A stretch of DNA of 64,000 bases from Aquabacterium sp. CECT 9606 (GCF_918741295.1 NZ_CAKKNB010000002.1:682001-746000), one strand, 5' to 3'. Positions 25,198 to 34,127 are shown, numbered from the stretch's first letter. Made by a program: numbers and translations. Notes: a model not told the origin generated them from the letters alone.

Positions 25198-28068
25198 TCA
25201 CAGGGCCAGGTCGCGGGCCGCCTGCAACTGGCTGGCGCTCACGCCACGCAGCACGACCAGGGCCTTGGAGGTGGTGGTGCCGGCGCTGCCATCCGTGTCG
25301 ATCTGCACTTGCACGCCAGTGCCGCTGTCGACGATGCGCACGAAGCCGCCGCTGATGGCTTGAGCGGATGAGATGCCCAGCGAGGCCAGCAGGCTGCTCA
25401 GGTCGATGCGGTCGCTGCCCGGCGTGAAGTCGGTGACGGTGTCCAGGCCATCACGCAGGCTGGTGTAGACCAGCACGTCGCGGCCCGCGCCGGTGGTGAT
25501 GGTGTCGCTGCCTTCGCCGCCGGTGATGACGTCGTCGCCGGCCGTGCCGGTGATGGTGTCGCGGCCCGGTGTGCCGTTGACTGATTTGAGCAGGTTCAGG
25601 CCCACGATGACCGGGTCATGGTCGGACGAGCGATAGGGCGAGGCGCTGTAGTAGTCGGGGCCGCAGGCGGCGCAGGCGGGTTGCTTGAACTCGGTGTTGT
25701 AGTCGATCACCGAAGGCTCGTCCGCATTGATGTGCCATTCGATGGCGCGGGTCACCTTGGTGGACAGCGAGGGCGTGGTGATGGCGTGGTCCAGGCGGCC
25801 GGCCGCGCCGTCGAACACGTAGGAGTAGCCGAAGGTGTTGAAGCGGCCGATCTGGTCCACGTAGCCGTGGCTGGTCAGCTCTTCGATCGGGTCTTCCTGG
25901 GCGTAGGCGTTGAAGTCGCCGATCAGGAGAGCGTCGTCGCTGCCGCTGGCGGTCTGCACGGTGGTCACGAAGCTGCGCAGACGGGCGGCTTGCTGCACGC
26001 GCGTGTCGTTCCAGCAGCCTTGCAGGTCGCCCTGGTCGGCATCAGGATCAGCAGCGCTGCTGGGGCAGCTGCCCTTGGACTTCAGGTGGTTGACCACGAC
26101 CGAGAACTTCTCGCCATTGGGTGCGGCAAAGGTCTGGGCCAGCGGGGGGCGGTTGTTGATGGCGTGGGTGTCGGACAGCGCGGTGCCCGACAAGCTCAGC
26201 TTCGCAGGCTTGTAGATCAGGGCCACGCGGATCGCATCGGTGCCCGTGCCGGCTGCGGGAGCGGGCACGACGGCGTAGGTGCCGGCGCCCAGCTTGGCGT
26301 TGAGGGCGGTGACCAGGTTCTGGACGGCCGCATCGGGGTTGACGCCCGAACCACCAGGGTTGGGCACGTTGTTCTGGATCTCCATCAGGCCGACCACGTC
26401 GCCGCCGGTGCCAGCGATGGCTTCGACGATCTTGACGCGCTGGCGGTTGAACTCGGCCAGGTTGTTGGCACCCCGGCAGTTCGAAGCCGAGACCGCGCCA
26501 CCCAGGGTGCAGCCTTGTCCGCTCTGGCCGGCGGCGGTGTTGCCATCCAGGAAGGTGGTGAAGAAGTTCAGCACGTTCGCGCTGGCCACCTTGATGTTGC
26601 CGCCCACGGCTTCCGGCACGGTGGTGCGTTCATTGACGCGGGTGAAGGTGACCGGTTGCGTTGGGTGGATCTTGTAGTCGGCGATGCCGGTGTTGCTGGC
26701 CGTGGCCAAGCCGTAGTCGATCACACCGGTGATGGCATCGACCGTGTCGCCTGCGCGCAGGGTGTTGTCGGCGGCGAAGTAAGGCGTGGGGCTGGGGTTC
26801 TGTACTGAGGTGCCATCGTCCAGCAAGATGCTGCGCAGTGCATTTTGCTCAGCCAGGGCCTGTGCGCCAGAGCCGGGTCGGACGCGGTTCGTGGGGATCT
26901 CAAGGCGGCCGTTGGCCGACAAGGTGACCTGGCCGTAGCGGCCCTGGAAGTAGTTCTGCGAGGCGGTGAGCTGGCTGTTGATGGTGACCAGCATGCCTTC
27001 CAGGCTTTCCAGCTCGGCATCGCTGGCCACGGGCAGGGTGATGGGCGTGGGGAGGATGCTCTGGCCGCTGCCCAGCACGGTGATGGTGGGCGCGGTGATC
27101 TCGGTCACGGTGTGGGCCACCGTCTCGGCATTGCCGGCCGCGCCCACGTTGAATTCGACGACCTTGCCACTGACTTGCACCGATTGGCCTGCGCTGACCG
27201 TGGGTGCCGTGCTGGTGAACACCAGGATGCCGTCCGAGGTCAGCGGGTTGTTGTCGCCCACCGGGTCTTGCAAGTAGAAGCCGTTGTTGATGACCTTGGT
27301 GACCACGCCGGTGGTGACCACGTCGGCATTGACCAATGGGCTGGTGTGGCCCGTGCCCTGGATGTCGTGGATCTTGACGGTGCCGCCGTTGCTGCCGCCA
27401 CCTGGGTTGCCACCACCGTTGCCGTTGCAGGCGTTCAGGGTGCTGGCGGTGTTGCGGGGTGTGGGCGCGCCCGTGCTGAAGTCGGCGCTGTTGCTGTTGG
27501 TGTCGGTGCAACCGGCGTTGATGCGGATCGCCGCGGTGGCATTCGTCAGGGTGGCGGTGGGGCCGGCGCCTTCGAAGGCGCTGGCGGCGGTGCCGAAGCC
27601 CACGTAGTCGACGACGCCAGCGCTGGTGGGCGTGGCGCTGCTGCTCAAGGCGGTGTTGTTACTGACCAGCGCGACCTTGCCGGCCGTGCCGCTCAGGGCG
27701 ATCCAGTTGGGGCTGACGGTCGTCACGTCAGGCGCGGGCAAGGGCGTGCTGCCGCCCGCGCCCTGGGCTTCCTGCACCAGGTAGTACTGGCCGGGGTTCA
27801 AGGTCACGTTGCCCAGGGTCGTCTTCTGCCAGGAGGTGCCGCCAGACGAGGCGTACTGCACCGACCAGCCATTGAGGCTGACCGGCGCCGAGCCGGCATT
27901 GAACAGCTCGATGAAGTCGTGCGTGTAGGTGGCACCATTGTTGCCGCCCCCGCCGTAGACCTGGCTGATCACCACGCCACTGGTGGAAGCCTGCGCCATG
28001 AGGGTGGAGGTGGCGAGCGCGACGGCGCTCAGCAGGTGCACGGCGCGCGAGGAGGCAGCAACTGACAT
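25198..28068 (-). CDS. Secreted ExeM/NucH-type nuclease with lamin-tail and RTX domains
   Basis: 956 residues in five parts: a Sec-type signal peptide (to about residue 27, ALATSTLMAQA), a lamin-tail domain (VVISQVYGGGGNNG...FIELFN), a central OB-fold-like region (about 232-340), an endonuclease/exonuclease/phosphatase domain (about 487-815) and a C-terminal calcium-binding repeat module. Catalytic motifs are KVASANVLNFF, LMEIQNN, VVNHLKSKG, LLIGDFNAY and SDHDPVIVGL. The tail has GTPGRDTITGTAGDDVITGG and the type I secretion target pattern DGLDTVTDFTPGSDRIDLSSLL. Extracellular nucleases of this class degrade DNA, for example in biofilms or for phosphate. Having both a Sec signal and an RTX/T1SS tail is odd. 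Confidence 0.9.
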   Translation of the reverse strand: MSVAASSRAVHLLSAVALATSTLMAQASTSGVVISQVYGGGGNNGATYTHDFIELFNAGSAPVSLNGWSVQYASSGGTSWQKTTLGNVTLNPGQYYLVQEAQGAGGSTPLPAPDVTTVSPNWIALSGTAGKVALVSNNTALSSSATPTSAGVVDYVGFGTAASAFEGAGPTATLTNATAAIRINAGCTDTNSNSADFSTGAPTPRNTASTLNACNGNGGGNPGGGSNGGTVKIHDIQGTGHTSPLVNADVVTTGVVTKVINNGFYLQDPVGDNNPLTSDGILVFTSTAPTVSAGQSVQVSGKVVEFNVGAAGNAETVAHTVTEITAPTITVLGSGQSILPTPITLPVASDAELESLEGMLVTINSQLTASQNYFQGRYGQVTLSANGRLEIPTNRVRPGSGAQALAEQNALRSILLDDGTSVQNPSPTPYFAADNTLRAGDTVDAITGVIDYGLATASNTGIADYKIHPTQPVTFTRVNERTTVPEAVGGNIKVASANVLNFFTTFLDGNTAAGQSGQGCTLGGAVSASNCRGANNLAEFNRQRVKIVEAIAGTGGDVVGLMEIQNNVPNPGGSGVNPDAAVQNLVTALNAKLGAGTYAVVPAPAAGTGTDAIRVALIYKPAKLSLSGTALSDTHAINNRPPLAQTFAAPNGEKFSVVVNHLKSKGSCPSSAADPDADQGDLQGCWNDTRVQQAARLRSFVTTVQTASGSDDALLIGDFNAYAQEDPIEELTSHGYVDQIGRFNTFGYSYVFDGAAGRLDHAITTPSLSTKVTRAIEWHINADEPSVIDYNTEFKQPACAACGPDYYSASPYRSSDHDPVIVGLNLLKSVNGTPGRDTITGTAGDDVITGGEGSDTITTGAGRDVLVYTSLRDGLDTVTDFTPGSDRIDLSSLLASLGISSAQAISGGFVRIVDSGTGVQVQIDTDGSAGTTTSKALVVLRGVSASQLQAARDLAL

Positions 28069-28262
28069 GTGAGGGATCTCGGGTGGTTGACGACAAGCAG
28101 CAGTGTTGCGGGTGCTTGTGTCAGGCGCTGACGCGCTTCGTTCAAAGGACGTGGGTTGAACGGATCAAGGCTCAGCCGAGCTGGACACCCAACGCCACGC
28201 CGAAAAGCACTGCAGCGGGAGAACACGACGAAGACGTTGAAAGCCTTCGGGCGTTGATCCCT

Positions 28263-28871
28263 TCAGCGGCGTCGGCGCGACAACGACATCGCGCTCAAGC
28301 CGGCCAAGATCAGCGCGGCGCTGGCTGGCTCGGGGACGGTGGCTGCCGTGTCCACGTTCGCCAGGTTCAGGCGCCAGAACGTGCCTTTCTGGTCATTGGC
28401 GTTGATGTTGTAACTGGGCTGGTTCCATTGCGTGATCAAGGTGGGTGTGCTGCCGTCAAAGGCGAAGCCTTGGGACAACTGTGGGCCGTTGGCGTAGTTG
28501 GGTGCCGCACCCAAGGTGATCAGGTACTGGCCCGCAGTCAGGTTGGACAGCGACAAGCCGGCATCGTAAAAGCCTTGAGCTGGGTCGATGGTGTGGTCAT
28601 CGTCGTTGTCGCCGACCCAGCTGTAGCTGCCGCCCTCTTTGACCCACAAGGTCAGGGTCGGGTCGAAGTTCAGTCCGTCGGTCCACGAGTCGGTCCAAAG
28701 GCGGACCTGGCTGCTGTCGGCCTGCAGGCTGAAGGCCACATGGACCACGTCGGTGTTGTAGGACAGGTCGCCAGCGAAGCTGAAGTTGGCGGCCTGGGCA
28801 TGCAGGCTGCCGAAGGTCAGCGCGGCGGCGATGGTCGCAGAGCGAATGAATGGTGACAGGGCTTGCATCAT
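28263..28871 (-). CDS. PEP-CTERM protein (DVUA0089-like)
   Basis: 202 residues from the ATG at 28871, preceded by AAGGA. Signal peptide ending LHAQAANFS (about residue 26), then a beta-rich body resembling DVUA0089-family PEP-CTERM proteins (VHVAFSLQADSSQVRLWTD, LWVKEGGSYSWVGDNDDD, GFAFDGSTP). It ends in VPEPASAALILAGLSAMSLSRRRR, a short sorting signal with the Arg cluster at the very end. It starts 38 bp after phoD and is probably cotranscribed with it, so expression may be linked to phosphate limitation. Function unknown. Confidence 0.87.
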   Translation of the reverse strand: MMQALSPFIRSATIAAALTFGSLHAQAANFSFAGDLSYNTDVVHVAFSLQADSSQVRLWTDSWTDGLNFDPTLTLWVKEGGSYSWVGDNDDDHTIDPAQGFYDAGLSLSNLTAGQYLITLGAAPNYANGPQLSQGFAFDGSTPTLITQWNQPSYNINANDQKGTFWRLNLANVDTAATVPEPASAALILAGLSAMSLSRRRR

Positions 28872-28909
28872 CTTGTCCTTGGGTCGGTTGGGCTGGTGGC
28901 CGATGTGGG

Positions 28910-30595
28910 TCAAGGCGCCAGGGCCGGCGCGTTGGTGCTTGGCGTGGTCTGCGTCGATGGCGCCAGGCGGTTGCTGCCGTTCTGCACTTCGAATGCAGTG
29001 CCAAAAGTCTGCACATGGCTGATGCTGGCCACCGTGTCCACGTACCACCACTCGGCCACCACGCGGTTGGGGTTGGCGTCGATGAGCATGTAGCCTCGCT
29101 GGTTCAAGTCGATGTATTTGAAGTGCGGATTGACGCCACGCAGGAAGGCGGCCGTGCTGCCCGTGGGGTCGGGGATGCCGGGTGAGGTGATGGAGGTGCC
29201 GACGAACTCGACCGCGTGCGAGCCTTCGCCCGTCAAGGGGTTGTAGCCCCCGGCGGCCACGATGGGGTTGTTGGGGTCCTGGCTCAGGTCGGCAGCCCAG
29301 GAGCTGTGGATGTCGCCTGTGAGCACGACCACGTTATTGACGGGGGCCAGCCCGTTGGCACCCTTGAGGATGTCGTAGACGCGGTTGCGGGCGGGCTGGT
29401 AGCCATCCCATTGGTCGGCGTTCAGGAACAGGCCGCCACCCGCAGCATTGGCCGCCGCGACGCCTTTGAGCTGGGCGAACATCACGCCCTGGCCCAGGAA
29501 GCGCCAGCGGGTGGCTGCACCGCGCAGGCGCTGGGCCAGCCAGGCTTCCTGTGTGGTGCCAAGCAAAGTTCGGGCGGGGTCGGTAAAGCCGCCGGTCTGT
29601 GTGAAAAGGTTGCCCAGGCCGGGCACGGGGATCGTGGCCTGAAGTTGTTGCGAACGGGCGCTCAGGCGCTCTTCCAACATCACCAGGTCGACCAGGTCGC
29701 CGTATTGGAACGCGCGGTTGTTGCGGGTCAGGTCCGAGGTGTCCACCGGCCGCACGGGCATCCATTCGTAGTAGGCCTGCAAGGCGGCGTTGCGGCGGCC
29801 AATCCAGGTGCCCTCGGCGCCTTCGGTGTGGTTCTGCGCGCCGTCCTTGTAGGCGTCGTTGGCGGTTTCGTGGTCGTCCCAGATGATGACCCAGGGGTGC
29901 TGCCGGTGGGCTTCCTGCAGGTCGGCATCGCGCTTGTATTGGGCGTGCCGTGCACGGTAGTCGCTCAGGGTGATGATCTCGGTGGCGGGCTCGGTGGGGC
30001 GCACGTTGCCGTACTGGCCGTTGCCATATTCGTAGAGGTAGTCGCCCAGGTGCATGACCAGGTCCAGGTCGGCGCGTTCGGCGATGTGGCGGTAGGCATT
30101 GAAGTAGCCGTAGGCATGGTTGGAGCAACTGGCCACGGCCATGCGCAGACGGTGGGTAGTGCCCACGGGCAAGGTCTTGGTGCGGCCAATGGGCGAGCTG
30201 CTGCCTTCGGCGCTGAAGCGGTAGTAGTAGGTGGTGTTGGGCTTGAGCGGGCCGGCGTCGACCTTGACGGTGAAGTCGCGGGTCGGATTGGTTTTGGTGC
30301 TGCCGCGCAGCACGACCTGTGTCAAGGCCGGGTCGGTGGCCACGGTGTAGTTCACGGTGATCGCCGCGTTGCGAGGGGATGACACCCGGGTCCACAAGAT
30401 CACGCGGTCGGCCAGTGGGTCACCGCTGGCCACACCATGCTGAAACAGCGGTCCGGCGTTGGTGGCAGCCAGGGCTTGGCTGATGGGCAGCGCTGGCGCC
30501 GTGGCCAGGATCATGGCGGCCGATCCGGAACGCTTGAAAAACTCGCGGCGATTGGTGCCTTGGGGGCGTGGCGTTTGGCGTTGTGGGCGGCCCAT
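28910..30595 (-). CDS. phoD: PhoD-family alkaline phosphatase/phosphodiesterase (Tat-exported)
   Basis: Ca/Fe-dependent secreted phosphatase releasing phosphate from mono- and diesters. 561 residues. The N-terminus has a twin-arginine signal (NRREFFKRSGSAAMILA, arginines at 16-17), so the enzyme is exported folded with metals bound. Family motifs are HGVASGDPLADRVILWTRV (N-terminal fibronectin-like domain), DLVMHLGDYLYEYG, VIIWDDHETANDAY and VLTGDIHSSWAADL. A strong AGGAAGGAA precedes the ATG. Upstream lie a PHO box and a -10 at ideal spacing, then a hairpin in the 5' leader. It is followed closely by a PEP-CTERM gene. Confidence 0.94.
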   Translation of the reverse strand: MGRPQRQTPRPQGTNRREFFKRSGSAAMILATAPALPISQALAATNAGPLFQHGVASGDPLADRVILWTRVSSPRNAAITVNYTVATDPALTQVVLRGSTKTNPTRDFTVKVDAGPLKPNTTYYYRFSAEGSSSPIGRTKTLPVGTTHRLRMAVASCSNHAYGYFNAYRHIAERADLDLVMHLGDYLYEYGNGQYGNVRPTEPATEIITLSDYRARHAQYKRDADLQEAHRQHPWVIIWDDHETANDAYKDGAQNHTEGAEGTWIGRRNAALQAYYEWMPVRPVDTSDLTRNNRAFQYGDLVDLVMLEERLSARSQQLQATIPVPGLGNLFTQTGGFTDPARTLLGTTQEAWLAQRLRGAATRWRFLGQGVMFAQLKGVAAANAAGGGLFLNADQWDGYQPARNRVYDILKGANGLAPVNNVVVLTGDIHSSWAADLSQDPNNPIVAAGGYNPLTGEGSHAVEFVGTSITSPGIPDPTGSTAAFLRGVNPHFKYIDLNQRGYMLIDANPNRVVAEWWYVDTVASISHVQTFGTAFEVQNGSNRLAPSTQTTPSTNAPALAP

Positions 30596-30623
30596 GTCGT
30601 TTCCTTCCTTGCTGGCTGACAGT

Positions 30624-30650
30624 GCGCCAAAGCGGGCATCGCTTTGGCGC
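30624..30650 (-). other. Stem-loop in the phoD 5' leader
   Basis: A perfect 11-bp stem (arms 30624-30634 and 30640-30650, core GCGCCAAAGCG) with a 5-base loop. It falls at the predicted 5' end of the phoD mRNA, about 8 bases after the -10 element and 29 bp before the start codon. Such 5' hairpins can protect mRNA from decay. An operator role is also possible. Confidence 0.5.
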
Positions 30651-30656
30651 CAGGCA

Positions 30657-30690
30657 AGTATGGGAACCTTGTTTGACAGGGCGGCGACAG
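30657..30690 (-). promoter_or_regulatory. PHO box and -10 element of phoD
   Basis: On the minus strand 30690-30673 reads CTGTCGC-CGCC-CTGTCAA, two direct CTGTC repeats 11 bp apart as in the PhoB-binding PHO box. CATACT (30662-30657) follows after exactly 10 bp, the spacing expected for a -10 element when PhoB replaces the -35 contact. Orientation is toward phoD. Confidence 0.7.
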
Positions 30691-30729
30691 TGGCCAGCCG
30701 GAGGGATCATGGGCCGCTGAAGCGGGCCC

Positions 30730-31026
30730 TCACTGAGGCTGTTCGGTGGTTAGCCACGGCGCCCGCATGCCGTCTTCGTGTCGTCGCTCTCGGGCTTCTT
30801 CGATCAGGCCAGACGATTGCAGGGTGTCCGCCATGTCCTGCGGGCCTTGCTGGAACTTGCAGACGCGGGCCAGGGCGTCCAGCGGCGTGAAGCCATTGAC
30901 GAGCAGCAACAGGCGGCGGTGCTCGTCGTTCATGGTGGGCGTCACCGATGGCATGGCCGCCGCTTGCCCTTTTTGGGTGCGGCGGTAGACAACATTGGTG
31001 CGTGAAGAAGAGACTTGCAGGGTCAT
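30730..31026 (-). CDS. Small hypothetical cytoplasmic protein
   Basis: About 98 residues from the ATG at 31026, which has GGAG at 8-base spacing; an ATG two codons upstream is too close to it. The core RTQKGQAAAM...DEHRRLLLLVNGFTPLDALARV, then DMADTLQSSGLIEEA, has the look of the small helical proteins common in Burkholderiales in which a short 'L-VNG/DG' helix pair is followed by a winged-helix-like end. I cannot name a family with confidence. No signal peptide or membrane segment. It lies between a PEP-CTERM gene and phoD in the same orientation, so it may be carried along in the phosphate-linked transcript. Confidence 0.65.
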   Translation of the reverse strand: MTLQVSSSRTNVVYRRTQKGQAAAMPSVTPTMNDEHRRLLLLVNGFTPLDALARVCKFQQGPQDMADTLQSSGLIEEARERRHEDGMRAPWLTTEQPQ

Positions 31027-31166
31027 GTTCATTACTCCAGTGCATTGGGTGAATGAAGAAGCATGGTGGCGCATTCCCAGCAGGTGTCCGGGAACACCTG
31101 CCGGGTTAAGCAAGACGCATGCTTGCAAGTCCGCCAAGCCGCGCGTGGGTCAACACGCGGGTCGGG

Positions 31167-31853
31167 TCATGCCTGGCGACGGCGGCGCAGCAAGGCAGTG
31201 GTGCCCAGGCCCAGGGCTGCCAGCAGGATGCTTTCGGGTTCGGGCACGGCCTGCGTGTAGGCGAAGTTGTCTATCACCACGCCGTCACCTTGCACGGTGA
31301 TGTAGGCGATGTCGGCATGGGCCAGGCGGATGCCTTGCGTCACCGAGAAGTTGGTGGAATAGATCAACTGGCTGTCATCCAGGTCCACGCCATCCAGCGA
31401 GGTCGCGAACGATCCCAGGGTGAAGGTTTCCGAGCTGCCGTCGATACCATAGGCCGTGACCGTGGTCAGGCGGTCGTCACCGGCTTCTTCGTACATGCTC
31501 CAGTCGGCCAGGAAGGCGCGGGTCTTCAAGCCATTGAAGTCGATGCGCAGGGTCATGTCGCCAATCTTGTCGAACGACAGGAAGGACTTGCCTGCACCCC
31601 AGCTGCCATTGATGCCCAGATCGGTGGCAATGCGCTGCCCGACGGTGAAGTCGCCGTCCAGCGAACTGAGCGTGACGGGCGGAAGGTTGGTGCTGTAAGA
31701 CGAGCCGATGCCGATGAACAGGCCATCTTCCGCATTGAAGTCGATGATTTGCGCGGGGGCGGGCAGCTGGCTGGTCTGGTTGATGAGCGCGGCTTGGGCC
31801 TGGAAGGCCACCGAGGCCAACCCCAGGGCGGCGATGGTGAAAATATGACGCAT
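31167..31853 (-). CDS. PEP-CTERM sorting domain protein
   Basis: 228 residues with AAGGAG before the ATG. Signal peptide MRHIFTIAALGLASVAFQAQA (cleavage near 21), a beta-rich body (IIDFNAEDGLFIGIGSS, GDMTLRIDFNGLKTRAF, VQGDGVVIDNFAY) and a full sorting signal VPEPESILLAALGLGTTALLRRRRQA. It lies 32 bp downstream of phoX with no obvious promoter between, so it is likely in the phoX transcript and expressed under phosphate starvation. No enzyme motif is recognised. An anchoring, matrix or ligand-binding role is possible but not shown. Confidence 0.87.
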   Translation of the reverse strand: MRHIFTIAALGLASVAFQAQAALINQTSQLPAPAQIIDFNAEDGLFIGIGSSYSTNLPPVTLSSLDGDFTVGQRIATDLGINGSWGAGKSFLSFDKIGDMTLRIDFNGLKTRAFLADWSMYEEAGDDRLTTVTAYGIDGSSETFTLGSFATSLDGVDLDDSQLIYSTNFSVTQGIRLAHADIAYITVQGDGVVIDNFAYTQAVPEPESILLAALGLGTTALLRRRRQA

Positions 31854-31885
31854 GTGGTGGATACTCCTTGAAGGGTGCGGATCAA

Positions 31886-34054
31886 TCAGCTGCCGACGAT
31901 GCCGCCGTTGGCCTTGGTGATGACCACCACGCCTGAGCGGGGGCGGCCGCCAACCACGGTCTGGCCCGCTGAATTGGTGGCGAACTGGCTGGCGGGCCAG
32001 CTCGAGAACTGCGTGGGGTTGGCGGGGTTGGCGGCTTCTTCGCCGGGGTGTTGCAGGCCCACGAACATGCTCTTGCCGTCCGGGGTCATGGCGATTCCGG
32101 TGACTTCAGACTGCACCGGGCCGGTCAGGAAGCGCTTGATGGCGCCCGTGGCCGGATCGGCGCAGACCATGCTGTTGGCGCCGATGTTGACCCAATCGCC
32201 GGTGGCCGTGCCAACCTGGTCGGTCTGCACCCACAAGCGGCCGAACTGGTCGAACCACAGGCCATCGGGGGCGCCGAAATCGGCGGTGCCATTCGGTGTG
32301 TCGTTGATGTTACCGACGTAGCGCGTGGCCGGTGTCTTGGCCGTGGCCGTGTCGCCGCATTGCACGAACAAGTCCCACGCGAAGGTGGTGGCGGTGACGT
32401 TCTTGCCGGTTTCGCGCCAGCGGATGATGTGGCCGTAGATGTTGTCGGCGCGGGGGTTGGCAGCGTCCACGGCGGGGCGGGCGCTGGCCGCGGTGGTCGA
32501 GCCATCGGGGTTGTTGCTGCTGGGCGTGGCCGACGAACCGCGGCGGTTGTTGTTGGTCAGCGTGCAGTACACCTCGATCTCGTCGAAGCCACACACCTTG
32601 GGGCGGGCGCCGGTCCATTCGGGGCGGTCCATCATGGTGGCGCCCAGGGCGTCGGCGGCCATGCGGGTCTTGATCAGGATCTTGGCCAAGACCTCGACGT
32701 CATTGGCGCCGGCAAAGTTGGGGTTGTCGCGCAGGGCCACGCCACCCACGCCGATGGAGCCCGGCAGCAAAGGCAGCCACTGGCCCATGCCCGTGTCCAG
32801 GAACTTGGCCACGTACAGCACGCCGCTGTCCAGCAGGTTGCGGTTGGCGCCGCGGTTGGTGGGGTTGTAGCGGCCTTGGGCCACGAACTTGTAGATGTAC
32901 TCGTTGCGCTCGTCGTCGCCCATGTACACGGCCAACTCGTTGTTGGGGCCCAGCACGTATTGGGCACTCTCGTGTTTGATGCGGCCAAGCGCCGTGCGTT
33001 TGACGGGCACGCTGTAGGGGTCAAAGGGATCGACCTCGACCACCCAGCCAAACAGGTTGGGTTCCAGCGGGTTGCTGGCGGCATCGAAGCGTGGGTCGAC
33101 CTTGTGCCAGAAGTAGCTGAAGCCAGCGGCGACCACCCCATAGCGGTTGTGCAGCTTGCCGATCTCGGTGCTGGTGGCGGGCAAGGGGGTGTCGCTGCCA
33201 AAGTTGCCGTTCCAGTTTTCTTCGCAGGTCAGGTAGGTGCCCCAGGGCGTGTAGCCGTTGGCGCAGTTGTTGATGGTGCCGTTGGCTTCGAAGCCGTTGT
33301 TCAGGCCGATCTCGGTGGAAGCGTTGGCGGAGATGTCGAACTTCTTGGACTTGAGCAGGGCATGGCCGGCGGCTGGGCCCGAGATGCGCATGGGTGTGTT
33401 GGCGGACAGGCGGCGGCCATAGACCGAGTTGGCCACCACGGACCAGCGTCCAGAGGCTTTGCTCACTTCAACGATCGAGACGCCGTGCGCGGCCTGTGAC
33501 TTGCGAGCCTTGGCGACGGTCTGGTTGCTGGCGTTCAAGCCATCGCTGTGCAGAACGGCTTCGTGCGTGTATTCATTGTTCACGCACAGCAGGCCGCGCT
33601 CGCTTGATTCGACACCACGCGAGTTGAAGCCGAAGTAGTGCATCCCGTCGTTGTGCGCGCCAAACTGCTTGAGCTGTTCTGCGGCGGTCTCGGAGGCGTC
33701 GCCACGGAACGCGTTGCCGCCGGGCATGATCGGGTCGCCCCAGGCCACCAGCAAGGCGGCCTGGTGGCCGGTGGCCACGCGCACGGCATCCACCACGGGG
33801 GCCAGGGCTGGCGAGAGGTTGTCAAAGCCGATGCCCACGGTGGTGCTGGCCACGCCGCATGTGCCCGCGGCTTGAACGGTGCCAGCCAGGCCCGACAAAG
33901 TCAGGCCACCGGCGGCGCTCAGCATGGAGGCCGAGGCAGCCCCCTTGATGAAGGTGCGGCGGCTGGCGTGGGCACGTTGGGCCACGTCCAGGATCGACTC
34001 GTTGCCTGACGGGTTGAGTGTCAGGTCATTGGTCGGGTGGTTGATGCCTTTCAT
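31886..34054 (-). CDS. phoX: PhoX-family alkaline phosphatase (Tat-exported)
   Basis: Ca/Fe-dependent alkaline phosphatase, the main phosphate-scavenging enzyme in many bacteria. 722 residues with a Tat signal SRRTFIKGAASASML (arginines at 32-33) and cleavage after VQAAG. Internal family patterns include VGIGFDNLSP, RGLLCVNNEYTHE, TPWGTYLTCEENWNGNF, KHESAQYVLGPNNELAVYMGDDER and the C-terminal PDGLWFDQFGRLWVQTD with DGKSMFVGLQHPGEE. GGAG lies 9 bases before the ATG. It is divergent from the type II secretion operon, with a degenerate PHO box and -10 element upstream. Confidence 0.94.
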   Translation of the reverse strand: MKGINHPTNDLTLNPSGNESILDVAQRAHASRRTFIKGAASASMLSAAGGLTLSGLAGTVQAAGTCGVASTTVGIGFDNLSPALAPVVDAVRVATGHQAALLVAWGDPIMPGGNAFRGDASETAAEQLKQFGAHNDGMHYFGFNSRGVESSERGLLCVNNEYTHEAVLHSDGLNASNQTVAKARKSQAAHGVSIVEVSKASGRWSVVANSVYGRRLSANTPMRISGPAAGHALLKSKKFDISANASTEIGLNNGFEANGTINNCANGYTPWGTYLTCEENWNGNFGSDTPLPATSTEIGKLHNRYGVVAAGFSYFWHKVDPRFDAASNPLEPNLFGWVVEVDPFDPYSVPVKRTALGRIKHESAQYVLGPNNELAVYMGDDERNEYIYKFVAQGRYNPTNRGANRNLLDSGVLYVAKFLDTGMGQWLPLLPGSIGVGGVALRDNPNFAGANDVEVLAKILIKTRMAADALGATMMDRPEWTGARPKVCGFDEIEVYCTLTNNNRRGSSATPSSNNPDGSTTAASARPAVDAANPRADNIYGHIIRWRETGKNVTATTFAWDLFVQCGDTATAKTPATRYVGNINDTPNGTADFGAPDGLWFDQFGRLWVQTDQVGTATGDWVNIGANSMVCADPATGAIKRFLTGPVQSEVTGIAMTPDGKSMFVGLQHPGEEAANPANPTQFSSWPASQFATNSAGQTVVGGRPRSGVVVITKANGGIVGS

Positions 34055-34093
34055 GCTGCGTCTCCGGCTGTTCAGGGGATGTGAGTGGAGCGC

Positions 34094-34127
34094 AGGATAA
34101 GGAGGGCACGTGTCAGCATGAAGACAA
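34094..34127 (-). promoter_or_regulatory. Degenerate PHO box and -10 element of phoX
   Basis: On the minus strand 34127-34110 reads TTGTCTT-CATG-CTGACAC, two half-sites with 7+4+7 geometry, matching CTGTCAT/Y at 5 and 6 of 7. TATCCT (34099-34094) follows after exactly 10 bp. Orientation is toward phoX, 40-73 bp before its start. The geometry is stronger evidence than the sequence match. Confidence 0.55.

Noticed and set aside
28120-28132. GTCAG-GCG-CTGAC inverted repeat upstream of the nuclease gene
   Set aside because: A 5-bp stem is too short to call, and it does not have the direct-repeat geometry of a PHO box.
31142-31159. CGCGTG/CACGCG hairpin behind the PEP-CTERM gene at 31167
   Set aside because: Only 6 bp with no U-tract; such repeats are common in this base composition.
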